Shown here: positions 34,573 to 43,073 of the stretch, piece by piece
Layout of the letters: the number at the start of each line of letters is the position of its first letter
Numbering within the stretch: the first letter of the stretch is position 1
From: Rhodoglobus vestalii
GTDB lineage: Bacteria; Actinomycetota; Actinomycetes; Actinomycetales; Microbacteriaceae
Length of the DNA stretch: 64,000 nucleotides
Assembly: GCF_006788895.1 (NCBI RefSeq)
Contig: NZ_VFRA01000001.1
Location: forward strand, 1,860,001 to 1,924,000
Reading direction: 5' to 3'
Position numbers and translations under genes: made by a program
Notes under the pieces: model-generated
What the model saw: the letters and a program-made list of their open reading frames with translations, nothing else
Database searches by the model: none
What the model was told of the DNA's origin: nothing

Positions 34573-36072
34573 GTGAATGACGCCGCGAACGCTCCTGACC
34601 CGACCGAGGCCGAAGTTTCTGAACAGAAAGCGGTTCGGCTTGAGAAGCGTCAGCGACTCATCGATTCGGGTGCCGAGGCGTACCCGGTAGGGGTCGCGAT
34701 CACCACGAGCATCCCCGCGGTGCGAGCAAAGTATCCGTCGCTTGAAGTGGATGAGACCACCGGCGATGTTGTGGGTCTGGCGGGCCGCATTGTGCACCTT
34801 CGCAATACCGGCAAGCTGTGTTTCGCTTCGCTGCAGGCGGGCGACGGCCAGCGCATCCAGGTGATGGTGTCTCTGGCCGAAGTGGGCGAAGACGTTCTTG
34901 CGCAGTGGAAAGAGCTTGTGGATCTCGGTGACCACCTGTTCGTCAGCGGCGAGATCATTTCGAGCCGTCGCGGGGAGCTGTCGGTCATGGTCAAGGAATG
35001 GAAGATTGCCGCCAAGGCCGTGCTTCCGCTGCCCAACCTCCACAAAGATTTGAGTGACGAACAGCGCGTTCGCAGCCGCTACCTCGACCTCATCGTGCGC
35101 GAGCAAGCGCGGTTCACCGTGCGTGCGCGGGCCAAGGTCAACGCGAGCCTGCGGGCGACGTTCGCGGCGCACGAATACCTCGAAGTCGAAACGCCGATGC
35201 TGCAGACCATGCACGGTGGGGCATCCGCTCGACCGTTCGTCACGCACTCGAACGCGTTCGACACTGAGCTGTACCTGCGCATCGCACCGGAACTGTTCCT
35301 CAAGCGTGCCGTCGTCGGTGGCATTGAGCGCGCATTCGAAATCAACCGCAACTTTCGCAACGAAGGTGCCGACTCCACCCATTCGCCCGAGTTCGCCATG
35401 GTCGAGGCGTACCAGGCTTACGGCGACTACAACCAGATGGCAGACCTCACTCAAGAGCTCGTGCAGAATGCGGCGCTCGCCGTTGCAGACTCTATGCTCG
35501 TCAACCTGGTTGATGGCACCGAATATGACCTCGGTGGCGACTGGGCGCGCATCTCCATGTACGACTCGCTCAACGACGCCGCTGGCCTCAGCATCACCCC
35601 GCAGACGCCCGCCGACGAGCTGAAGAAGTTCACGGATGCCGTCGACATTGAGATCACGCAACCGACCCACGGAAAGTATGTCGAAGAGCTGTGGGAGCAC
35701 TACGTCAAGCCTGGCCTTGATCGCCCCACCTTTGTCATGGATTTCCCTGTCGACACCAGCCCGCTCGTGCGCGACCACCGCAGCATTGAGGGGGTTGTCG
35801 AGAAATGGGATCTCTACATTCGTGGGTTTGAGTTGGCCACGGGCTATTCCGAACTTGTCGACCCGGTCATCCAGCGGGAACGCTTTGTTGAGCAGGCGCA
35901 GCTCGCGAGCCAGGGCGATGTCGAAGCCATGCGCCTCGACGAAGACTTCATTCGCGCACTCGAGCACGGGATGCCGCCCAGCGGTGGAATCGGTGTTGGT
36001 GTCGATCGTCTGCTGATGGCGATCACCGGTTTGGGAATTCGCGAAACAATTCTGTTCCCCCTGGTGAAGTAG
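34573..36072 (+). CDS. lysS: Lysyl-tRNA synthetase, class II
   Basis: 499 residues from GTG 34573. The N-terminal OB-fold anticodon-binding domain includes VGLAGRIVHLRNTGKLCFASLQ. The class II core has motif 1 near VNASLRATFAAHEYLEVETPML, motif 2 FEINRNFRNEGADSTHSPEFAM and motif 3 GIGVGVDRLLMAITG. It charges tRNA-Lys in the cytoplasm. Three small membrane-protein ORFs follow immediately. Confidence 0.97.
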   Translation: MNDAANAPDPTEAEVSEQKAVRLEKRQRLIDSGAEAYPVGVAITTSIPAVRAKYPSLEVDETTGDVVGLAGRIVHLRNTGKLCFASLQAGDGQRIQVMVSLAEVGEDVLAQWKELVDLGDHLFVSGEIISSRRGELSVMVKEWKIAAKAVLPLPNLHKDLSDEQRVRSRYLDLIVREQARFTVRARAKVNASLRATFAAHEYLEVETPMLQTMHGGASARPFVTHSNAFDTELYLRIAPELFLKRAVVGGIERAFEINRNFRNEGADSTHSPEFAMVEAYQAYGDYNQMADLTQELVQNAALAVADSMLVNLVDGTEYDLGGDWARISMYDSLNDAAGLSITPQTPADELKKFTDAVDIEITQPTHGKYVEELWEHYVKPGLDRPTFVMDFPVDTSPLVRDHRSIEGVVEKWDLYIRGFELATGYSELVDPVIQRERFVEQAQLASQGDVEAMRLDEDFIRALEHGMPPSGGIGVGVDRLLMAITGLGIRETILFPLVK

Positions 36073-36077
36073 GAGCA

Positions 36078-36254
36078 ATGACCGAGCCCACTGTTCCCAG
36101 CGAGCCCACTGTTCCCAGCGAGGCAAACGAGCCCGGCGAACCCAAGAAGTCCACGGTCACTCCCATGCGCATTGCGCTCTGGGTTATCGTGGGGGGAATC
36201 GGCCTCTTCATGGTGATTACTGGCCTTGTCGGCGTTCTTGTGAAAGCACAGTAA
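36078..36254 (+). CDS. Small single-span membrane protein (58 aa)
   Basis: The ATG at 36078 has AGGAG five bases... upstream, just after the lysS stop. The product starts with a duplicated acidic tract (EPTVPSEPTVPSE) and ends with one transmembrane helix (ALWVIVGGIGLFMVITGLVGVLV). TAATG overlap couples it to the next tiny ORF. No family recognised; expression seems likely from the ribosome site and spacing. Confidence 0.55.
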   Translation: MTEPTVPSEPTVPSEANEPGEPKKSTVTPMRIALWVIVGGIGLFMVITGLVGVLVKAQ

Positions 36255-36343
36255 TGGATCGCAATTCATCACGGCTCATCATGACTGTGACTCTGGTGGG
36301 ACTTGTCGCACTGATCGCTATCGTCACCCTCATCAACGGTTAG
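36254..36343 (+). CDS. Tiny membrane peptide (29 aa)
   Basis: The ATG at 36254 overlaps the stop of the previous ORF (TAATG). The product MDRNSSRLIM... is almost entirely one hydrophobic helix ending in ING. Its reality rests on coupling and composition only. Confidence 0.4.
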   Translation: MDRNSSRLIMTVTLVGLVALIAIVTLING

Positions 36344-36352
36344 GCTAAAGAG

Positions 36353-36541
36353 GTGCCCCCCGAATACTGGTCTAACGCCATCTTCTCCGTCGTTCCCACT
36401 ATTGCTGTCGGCGTGATTTTTTGGTTCGTGATGGCGGCGATCATGCGCTCCGATCGCACGGAGCGCAACAGCTACGCCAAGATCGAAGCACAGGAACGGG
36501 CCAAGGCTGCCGCTGCGCTCGACAGCACAAACCGATCTTAG
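36353..36541 (+). CDS. Small conserved-type membrane protein (62 aa)
   Basis: GTG 36353. One transmembrane segment (FSVVPTIAVGVIFWFVMAAIM) is followed by a charged cytoplasmic tail (RSDRTERNSYAKIEAQERAKAAAA). Proteins of this shape often sit downstream of lysS in Actinomycetota. Function unknown. It converges with the LacI gene and overlaps it by four bases. Confidence 0.7.
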   Translation: MPPEYWSNAIFSVVPTIAVGVIFWFVMAAIMRSDRTERNSYAKIEAQERAKAAAALDSTNRS

Positions 36542-37560
36542 GCTGAGCCGCGAAGCATGATTTCTGTGGGCAAGATTCGCCCGGGAGTTTCTGGCGTCAT
36601 GCCGTTCACCAGCTCCAGCACCATCGAGGCTGCTTCGCGACCCAACAGGTCGGCAGGCTGACGCACTGTCGACAGCGGTGGTTGGCACCGAACAGCCCAA
36701 TTGCTGTCATCGAAGCCCACAATCCCCACATCGCCGGGTACTGACCGGCCGTGGGCTCGCAGCACATCCATGGCACCGGCCGCCACAGCATCGGATGCCG
36801 CAAACACACCATCGATGTCGCCAGCGCGGGCGAGAAGTTCCGTCATTCCCTCGACGCCACTCCGATGCGAATAGAGCGGAAAATCTACCACCAGGGTTTC
36901 GTCAAAGTCGTCGCCCATGGCATCCCGAAAGCCGGCGAGCCGTTCGCTTCCGGAGTCACGGTCGAGGGCGGCAGCGATCATGCCAATACGGGTGCGACCG
37001 GTGGCCCGAAGCTCTCGGGTGATGTCGTGGGCGGCGCTGCGGTTGTCAATTCCGACGTAGGGCATGCCTGCTGCGCTGAACGGGTGGCCGACGAAGACCG
37101 CTGGCAGGCCGATGTGTGCGATGGCGTCGGTGATGGGGTCATCTTCGCGTGCAGAGACAATTACCGCGCCATCCACAAATCCTCCACGGAGGTAGTCGGC
37201 AATGCGACTGCTGTCGCGGTCGGAGCCGATGATGAGGCAGACGAGTTGGTAATCAGCTTCGGAGAGACGGTCATTGGTGCCGAGCAGAATGGCGCCGATG
37301 TTGGGGTCTTCGAGAAAGACAGAATGTGGTTCGTGCACGATGAGCGCGATGGCCTTGGAACGCTGGGTTGCTAAGTTGCGTGCGGCCATGTTGCGCACGT
37401 AACCCACTTTGGCGATGGCTTTCTCGATTGCCTCGCGGGCCGCGTCTGACACGTAGGGTTCCTCGTTGAGCATGCGTGAGACGGTGCCGCGGGAGACGTG
37501 CGCTTCTGCAGCCACATCGAAAATTGTTGCGCGGCGGGGTCGAGCCCGTGGTGGTGCCAT
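36538..37560 (-). CDS. LacI-family repressor of the galactoside locus
   Basis: 340 residues. The N-terminal HTH and hinge read TIFDVAAEAHVSRGTVSRMLNEEPYVSDAAREAIEKAIAKVGYVRNMAARNLA. The periplasmic-binding-like domain follows (IALIVHEPHSVF..., VGIVGFDDSNWAVRCQPPLSTVRQP). It is divergent from the GH42 operon; three similar operator-like sites lie in the intervening 230 bp. A galactoside or galactose inducer is inferred from the regulated genes. Confidence 0.92.
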   Translation of the reverse strand: MAPPRARPRRATIFDVAAEAHVSRGTVSRMLNEEPYVSDAAREAIEKAIAKVGYVRNMAARNLATQRSKAIALIVHEPHSVFLEDPNIGAILLGTNDRLSEADYQLVCLIIGSDRDSSRIADYLRGGFVDGAVIVSAREDDPITDAIAHIGLPAVFVGHPFSAAGMPYVGIDNRSAAHDITRELRATGRTRIGMIAAALDRDSGSERLAGFRDAMGDDFDETLVVDFPLYSHRSGVEGMTELLARAGDIDGVFAASDAVAAGAMDVLRAHGRSVPGDVGIVGFDDSNWAVRCQPPLSTVRQPADLLGREAASMVLELVNGMTPETPGRILPTEIMLRGSA

Positions 37561-37612
37561 GCCCCCATGTTAGCGCCCACCCGGGTGCATGAGTTCCCCC
37601 AGTTTGCGCGAC

Positions 37613-37729
37613 TGTTCACGCTCACAGACACGCCGAATGCTTGACATCTGGATTGGCGCTCGCATAGTCTGTGCACGCTCCCAGAAAGTTTTCTAGATAA
37701 CTTCGGGGCACGTTCTGTGCACGTTCACA
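37613..37729. promoter_or_regulatory. Promoter and three LacI-type operators of the galactoside operon
   Basis: Three related 14-bp sites: TGTTCACGCTCACA (37613-37626), TGTGCACGCTCCCA (37670-37683) and TGTGCACGTTCACA (37716-37729). The last is nearly palindromic around a central CG. TTGACA at 37641-37646 with CATAGT at 37663-37668 (16-bp spacer) forms a likely promoter, flanked by the operators. Confidence 0.65.
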
Positions 37730-37794
37730 GAGAAACGTCCGCAGAGTAGGGGCTCAGGCAATCGCACCCGAGTCAGATGCCAAAGGAGGCACGT

Positions 37795-39834
37795 GTGACC
37801 ACACCCCGCGCAGGTCGCGCCGTGAGCTGGTCACCCGACTCCGTAGTCCTCGGCTGCGACTACAACCCCGAACAGTGGCCCGAAAGCGTGTGGAAGCACG
37901 ACGTCGCCCTCATGAACGAGGCCGGGATCACCCTCGTTGCGATTAACATTTTCGGCTGGGCCGAGATTGAACCGGGCCCGGGCGAATACGACTTCACCCG
38001 CCTCGACGCGATCATGGACCTGCTGCACTCTGCTGGCATCCGCGTCAATCTGGGCACCGGCACCTCATCACCGCCCGCCTGGCTCACCACCCTCCACCCC
38101 GAGATCCTGCCCACCGCAGCCGACGGAACCCGCAGCTCGCACGGTGGCCGCCAAGCCTGGTGCCCCAGCTCACCCGAGTTCCGCACTGCAGCACTCGGGC
38201 TGGTGCAGAAAGTCGCCGAACGCTACAGCTCACACCCGGGCCTTGCCCTCTGGCACGTCTCCAATGAACTCGGCTGCCACAACGCGCTCTGCTACTGCAA
38301 CACCTCGGCGGCCGCGTTCCGCCACTGGCTTCGCGCTCGCTACTCCACCATCGACGCGCTCAACGAAGCCTGGGGCACCGCGTTTTGGAGCCAGCGGTAC
38401 AGCGACTGGAACCAGATTCAGCCACCCCGCACGACCCTTTCTTCGGCGAACCCCGCTCAGCGCCTCGACTTCTCACGCTTCAGCTCAGACGAACTGCTCG
38501 ACTACTACCGTGCGGAAGCAGAGCTGCTGCGCGGGCACAGCACCATCCCCGTCACCACCAACTTCATGGTCACCGCTCACATCCGCAGCCAAAATTACTG
38601 GCAGTGGGCGAGCGAAATGGATGTCATCGCCAACGATCACTACCTCGATCATCGGCTGCCGCATCCGATCAGTGAACTGTCGTTCGCGGCCGACCTCACC
38701 CGCGGCCTCGCTCAGGGCAAGCCGTGGATGCTCATGGAACAGGCCAGCAGCGCAGTGAGCTGGCAGCCGCACAACCTCGCCAAGCAACCCGGTGAGATGA
38801 TGCGCAATACGTTGACTCACGTTGCCCGGGGAGCAGACACTGTCTGCTTCTTTCAGTGGCGTGCGTCGCGACACGGTGCCGAAAAGTTTCATTCGGCGCT
38901 TCTTCCTCACGCCGGCACTGACACATCTCAATGGCGTGAGACCCTCGACCTGGGTGCGAAACTCCACGCGCTCGAGTCTCTCGCGGGCACCCGGGTCGAG
39001 TCATCCGTCGCACTAATTTTCAGCTGGGAAGCGTGGTGGGCCGCCGAGGGTGACGCTCAACCATCGCAGGATGTTCGCTACCTCGAGCAGGTGCACGCCG
39101 CCTACGAAGCACTGCGCGCCAACGGGGTCACCGTTGATGTTGTGGCTCCCGGTGCTGCGCTCGACGAATACGAGCTCGTTGTCGTTCCCAGCCTCTACCT
39201 TGTCGACGACCACAGCGTCGACATCATCACCGAGTTCGTTGAGCGCGGTGGCGTCGCTGTTGTCACCTTCTTCTCGGGCATCGTTGATGAGACAGATGGC
39301 ATCCGCCTCGACCCCACCGGTGAAACGCCTCCCGGAGCATTCCACGATCTTCTCGGCGGGTGGACCGAACAATTTTTCCCCGTCCTGCCGCAGACCGAGC
39401 TCGTGCTCGACGACGGCGGAATCGCTCACACTTGGGCAGAACACGTGCGCCCCACCAGTGCGGATGTCGTCGCCGAGTTCGCCAGCGGCCCCACCCTGGG
39501 GGGACCGGCCATCACGCGCAATCGTTTCGGTTCGGGAGCTGCCTGGTATGTGGCGACCGCGCTCGACGAGCCAACATTTGCTGACCTGATGGGCCGCGCG
39601 CTCGATGAGGCCGGTGTTGAGCGCTTAGACCTGCCAGCTGGTGTTGAGGTGGTCACGCGCTCGAACGATTCTGACCGCTACCGGTTTGTCATCAATCACG
39701 GCGCTCACCAAATCGCTTTCCCTGCCGACGGCGCAGAATTGTTGACAGGAACCGCGGTCACAGGCTCGGTGACCGTTCCGGCCGGAGGCGTTCGCGTCAT
39801 CCGCCTGACTGTTGAAGAAGGAGCTATGCGATGA
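37795..39834 (+). CDS. Beta-galactosidase, glycoside hydrolase family 42
   Basis: The GTG at 37795 has a perfect AAAGGAGG five bases upstream, which rules out the ATG at 37777. The 679-residue enzyme hydrolyses beta-galactosides. GH42 marks: LGCDYNPEQWPESVWKHDVALM, NIFGWAEIEPGPGEYDF, acid/base Glu in WHVSNELGCHNALCYC and nucleophile Glu in WMLMEQASSAVSW. The N-C-C-C region may bind zinc as in GH42 trimers. No signal peptide, so it is cytoplasmic. It is first in the operon, and ATGA joins it to the permease. Confidence 0.94.
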   Translation: MTTPRAGRAVSWSPDSVVLGCDYNPEQWPESVWKHDVALMNEAGITLVAINIFGWAEIEPGPGEYDFTRLDAIMDLLHSAGIRVNLGTGTSSPPAWLTTLHPEILPTAADGTRSSHGGRQAWCPSSPEFRTAALGLVQKVAERYSSHPGLALWHVSNELGCHNALCYCNTSAAAFRHWLRARYSTIDALNEAWGTAFWSQRYSDWNQIQPPRTTLSSANPAQRLDFSRFSSDELLDYYRAEAELLRGHSTIPVTTNFMVTAHIRSQNYWQWASEMDVIANDHYLDHRLPHPISELSFAADLTRGLAQGKPWMLMEQASSAVSWQPHNLAKQPGEMMRNTLTHVARGADTVCFFQWRASRHGAEKFHSALLPHAGTDTSQWRETLDLGAKLHALESLAGTRVESSVALIFSWEAWWAAEGDAQPSQDVRYLEQVHAAYEALRANGVTVDVVAPGAALDEYELVVVPSLYLVDDHSVDIITEFVERGGVAVVTFFSGIVDETDGIRLDPTGETPPGAFHDLLGGWTEQFFPVLPQTELVLDDGGIAHTWAEHVRPTSADVVAEFASGPTLGGPAITRNRFGSGAAWYVATALDEPTFADLMGRALDEAGVERLDLPAGVEVVTRSNDSDRYRFVINHGAHQIAFPADGAELLTGTAVTGSVTVPAGGVRVIRLTVEEGAMR

Positions 39835-40748
39835 CGACCACTGTTGCTCGACCCACCGCGCCCACAAAGAAGGTAAAGAAGCGAGCGGTGACCAAGAACC
39901 GCGGTGCGGTGATCTTTTTCATCACGCCGTTCGCGGTGCTATTCAGCCTGTTTTACATCATTCCGATCATCGCAGCGATCTACCAGTCGCTGCTCACGGT
40001 TGAGCGTGAGGGCACCTTCGGTAAGCCGACGGAGGTGTTTGGTGGTCTCGTGCAGTACGCGCGAGTGTTCCAGGATGACGCATTCTGGCAATCCATTCTT
40101 CGGGTCGCGGGCTTCGGTGTTGTTCAGGTTCCGATCATGCTCGGTGTTGCCCTGCTGCTCGCACTGCTTCTGGACTCGCCGCTCGTGAAGGGTAAACGTT
40201 TCTTCAGACTCGCGTTCTTTGCCCCCTACGCAGTTCCGGGTGTTATCGCAGCCGTCATGTGGGGCTTCCTTTACTCGCCCAACCTGTCACCCTTCACCGC
40301 GATCACGAGTGAGATCAACTTCCTGGGTGCCGATCTGGTGCTGTGGTCGATCGCGAACGTCGTGACCTGGGTGTTCATCGGCTACAACATGATCATCATC
40401 TACTCGGCACTGTTGGCGATCCCCAGTGAGCTGTACGAAGCGGCTCGCCTCGATGGGGCGTCGCAGGCTCGAATTGCCTGGTCGATCAAGATTCCGTTGG
40501 TCGCACCGGCGATCACCCTGACGTCGATCTTCTCGATCATTGGCACCCTGCAACTGCTTGCCGAACCGCAGGTGTTCAAGAGTTTCACGTCGGCCGTCAC
40601 CAGCACCTACACCCCCAACCTGCTCATCTACTCAACCGCCTCGGTACCCAACGTGAACTTGGCGGCAGCGTTCGCGGTCGTGCTTGCGCTGCTGACCTTT
40701 GCCCTGTCGTTCACCGTGCTCAAACTCACTCAACGAAAGGCTGACTGA
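39831..40748 (+). CDS. Sugar ABC transporter permease, MalF type (galactoside locus)
   Basis: 305 residues, a short basic N-terminal tail, then about six membrane helices. The EAA loop is YEAARLDGASQARIAWSIKIPLVAPAI. ATGA overlap with GH42 and TGATG overlap with the next permease. It forms the importer with the neighbouring permease and binding protein; the ATPase must come from elsewhere. Confidence 0.93.
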   Translation: MTTTVARPTAPTKKVKKRAVTKNRGAVIFFITPFAVLFSLFYIIPIIAAIYQSLLTVEREGTFGKPTEVFGGLVQYARVFQDDAFWQSILRVAGFGVVQVPIMLGVALLLALLLDSPLVKGKRFFRLAFFAPYAVPGVIAAVMWGFLYSPNLSPFTAITSEINFLGADLVLWSIANVVTWVFIGYNMIIIYSALLAIPSELYEAARLDGASQARIAWSIKIPLVAPAITLTSIFSIIGTLQLLAEPQVFKSFTSAVTSTYTPNLLIYSTASVPNVNLAAAFAVVLALLTFALSFTVLKLTQRKAD

Positions 40749-41665
40749 TGGGTGCCCCAACTACTTCAGCGGCGAAGCGCACTTCAGCGGCGAAGCCTGC
40801 TTCAGCAACAAAGCGTGTTCGCGGACCGCGCGAAAGCCTTTTCTCGCGGGCTGGCGCCATGCTCGTCATGGCCATCTGCACCTTCTACTTTCTGGTGCCG
40901 ATCTGGTGGCTCTTCGTTGCGGCAACGAAAGACCGTAGCGACTTCACCTCATCCGCTCCGCTGTGGTTTGCTGACTTCAACCTCATTGAGAATATTGCCG
41001 CGCTCGCAAACTACCGGGATGGTCTCTTCTTCCAGTGGATGCTCAACAGCGTGCTTTACGCGGGTGCTGGTGCCGCGATCGCGACCCTCTTTGCCACGAT
41101 GACGGGCTATGCGCTCGCGAAATATGCTTTCCGCGGTCGCGAGACGATCTTCAACATCATCCTGGGCGGGGTACTGGTTCCGGCTACTGCGCTTGCGCTG
41201 CCGCTGTTCCTCGTCTTCAGCCAGGTGGGAGCCACCAACACGTTCTGGTCGGTATTCCTACCCAGCCTGGTCAGCCCCTTTGGCGTCTACCTTGCCCGCA
41301 TTTACGCGAGTTCAAGCGTGCCCGATGAGCTGGTTGAGGCGGCACGAATTGATGGCTCCGGAGAGGTTCGCACCTTCTTCACGGTCTCGACCCGGCTAAT
41401 GATGCCGGCGATGGTCACGATCTTCCTGTTCCAGTTTGTGACCATTTGGAACAACTTCTTCTTGCCGCTGATTATGCTCCGGGACGAAGAACTCTTCCCC
41501 GTAACCCTGGGCCTCTACATCTGGAACAGCCAGGTCAGCCAGATACCAGAAATTCGAGCGCTCGTGATTATCGGTGCACTGCTGTCGATCATCCCGCTCA
41601 TTATCGCTTTCCTTGGCCTGCAGCGCTTCTGGCGCAGTGGGCTGGGAACGGGCGCGATCAAATGA
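40748..41665 (+). CDS. Sugar ABC transporter permease, MalG type (galactoside locus)
   Basis: 305 residues. The N-terminal tail holds an imperfect TSAAK repeat (TSAAKRTSAAKPASATK) encoded by repeated ACTTCAGCGGCGAAG. Six membrane helices follow, with the EAA loop VEAARIDGSGEVRTFFTVSTRLMMPAM. Partner of the MalF-type gene before it; the binding protein gene follows after 73 bp with its own ribosome site. Confidence 0.92.
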   Translation: MGAPTTSAAKRTSAAKPASATKRVRGPRESLFSRAGAMLVMAICTFYFLVPIWWLFVAATKDRSDFTSSAPLWFADFNLIENIAALANYRDGLFFQWMLNSVLYAGAGAAIATLFATMTGYALAKYAFRGRETIFNIILGGVLVPATALALPLFLVFSQVGATNTFWSVFLPSLVSPFGVYLARIYASSSVPDELVEAARIDGSGEVRTFFTVSTRLMMPAMVTIFLFQFVTIWNNFFLPLIMLRDEELFPVTLGLYIWNSQVSQIPEIRALVIIGALLSIIPLIIAFLGLQRFWRSGLGTGAIK

Positions 41666-41738
41666 TCGCCCCCACCGACCACTCGGCTCATCCCGAGGGA
41701 ATCCCCGCACCACCAAGAATCACTAGGAAGGAACTCTC

Positions 41739-43073
41739 ATGGCTAACCGCATAGCTCGAGCGGGAGGGGCACTCGTGCTCGTCTCCGCTCTGGCACTCTC
41801 CGCATGCTCATCAGGGGCAAGCACTGACGGTGGCACTGACGCCGCTGGCGCCTGTGCTCCCTCAGACGGGCCCGTAACGCTCAACTTCACCACCTGGCTG
41901 CCCGGCATGGAAGATGCTGTCGCTATCTGGAACGAGAAGAACCCTGACATCCAAGTCGAGGTACAGACCGGTCCGAATGGTAACGGCGGAACGTATAAAA
42001 ACTTCTTCAACCAGATCGAAGCAGGCAACGCTCCCGACCTCGGCCAGATCGAGTACGACGCACTGCCCAACTTCCGCGTACAAGACGGTGTTGTCAACAT
42101 CGCCGACTGTGCGGGTGTCATGGATGCTCAGGACCAGTTCATTGACTGGACCTGGAGCCAGGTCACCTTCGGTGAAGAAGACGCTGTTTACGCCGTGCCG
42201 CAGGACACCGGCCCCGAGGCACTGTTCTACCGCGCCGACCTCTTCGAGCAGGCTGGCATTGCCATCCCGACCACGTGGGACGAATACGCTGAGGCAGCGA
42301 AAGCGATCCGCGCAGAGGGTGGCTACATCACCAACTTCTCACAGAGCGACATCAACGCCTTCGCCGGACTCGTCTGGCAGGCCGATGGTCAATGGTTTGA
42401 GAATGACGGAGAAGCGTGGAACGTCACTCTCGACTCGCCTGAGTCGACGAAGGTCGCCGAATACTGGCAGGGATTGCTCGACGACGACCTCGTAGCAACC
42501 CTTCCGCCGTGGACCGATGAGTGGAACAATGGCTACAACTCCGGTGAAGTCTGGAGCTGGGTCTCCGCAGTATGGGGTGCAAACACCATCACGAGTGGCG
42601 CGCCTGACACTGCCGGCAACTGGGCTGTAGCTCCGATGCCGCAGTGGGAAGCTGGCGGCTCTGCTGCAGGCAACTGGGGCGGATCGAGCACCGCAGTTCT
42701 CAACGGAAGCGAACACCCCTACGAGGCTGCACAGTTCGCACTCTGGCTCAACACTGACCCCGAGGCGCTGTCGAGCATGAACAAGACCGCAAACATCTAC
42801 CCGGCGACTAAGACCGGTGGAGACCTGCCAGCATTCTCCGAGGGCCTCGACTTCTATGGCGGACAGAACATCTACGATGTGTTCGCTGAAGCTGGTTCGC
42901 AGGTCAACCCTGACTTCACGTGGGGACCAACAATGACGCAGACCTACACGGATGTTGCTGACGGTTTCTCCGCCGCAATCTCTGGTTCAGGCACCCTCAT
43001 GGATGCCCTGAAGTCGGGTCAGCAGAAGACAATTGACGCCATGAAGGCTGCCGCGATTGCTGTCAACGAATAA
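41739..43073 (+). CDS. Sugar ABC transporter substrate-binding lipoprotein (galactoside locus)
   Basis: 444 residues. The signal peptide ends in lipobox LSACS, with the lipidated Cys near residue 23. It is a family 1 carbohydrate-binding protein (LNFTTWLPGMEDAVAIWNEKNPDIQVEV). AGGAAGG precedes the ATG. The ligand is likely an alpha- or beta-galactoside given GH42 and GH36 on either side. The stop overlaps the GH36 start. Confidence 0.92.
   Translation: MANRIARAGGALVLVSALALSACSSGASTDGGTDAAGACAPSDGPVTLNFTTWLPGMEDAVAIWNEKNPDIQVEVQTGPNGNGGTYKNFFNQIEAGNAPDLGQIEYDALPNFRVQDGVVNIADCAGVMDAQDQFIDWTWSQVTFGEEDAVYAVPQDTGPEALFYRADLFEQAGIAIPTTWDEYAEAAKAIRAEGGYITNFSQSDINAFAGLVWQADGQWFENDGEAWNVTLDSPESTKVAEYWQGLLDDDLVATLPPWTDEWNNGYNSGEVWSWVSAVWGANTITSGAPDTAGNWAVAPMPQWEAGGSAAGNWGGSSTAVLNGSEHPYEAAQFALWLNTDPEALSSMNKTANIYPATKTGGDLPAFSEGLDFYGGQNIYDVFAEAGSQVNPDFTWGPTMTQTYTDVADGFSAAISGSGTLMDALKSGQQKTIDAMKAAAIAVNE

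Noticed and set aside
34498..36126. 542-codon open frame on the minus strand
   Set aside because: Exactly antisense to lysS, with no domain pattern.
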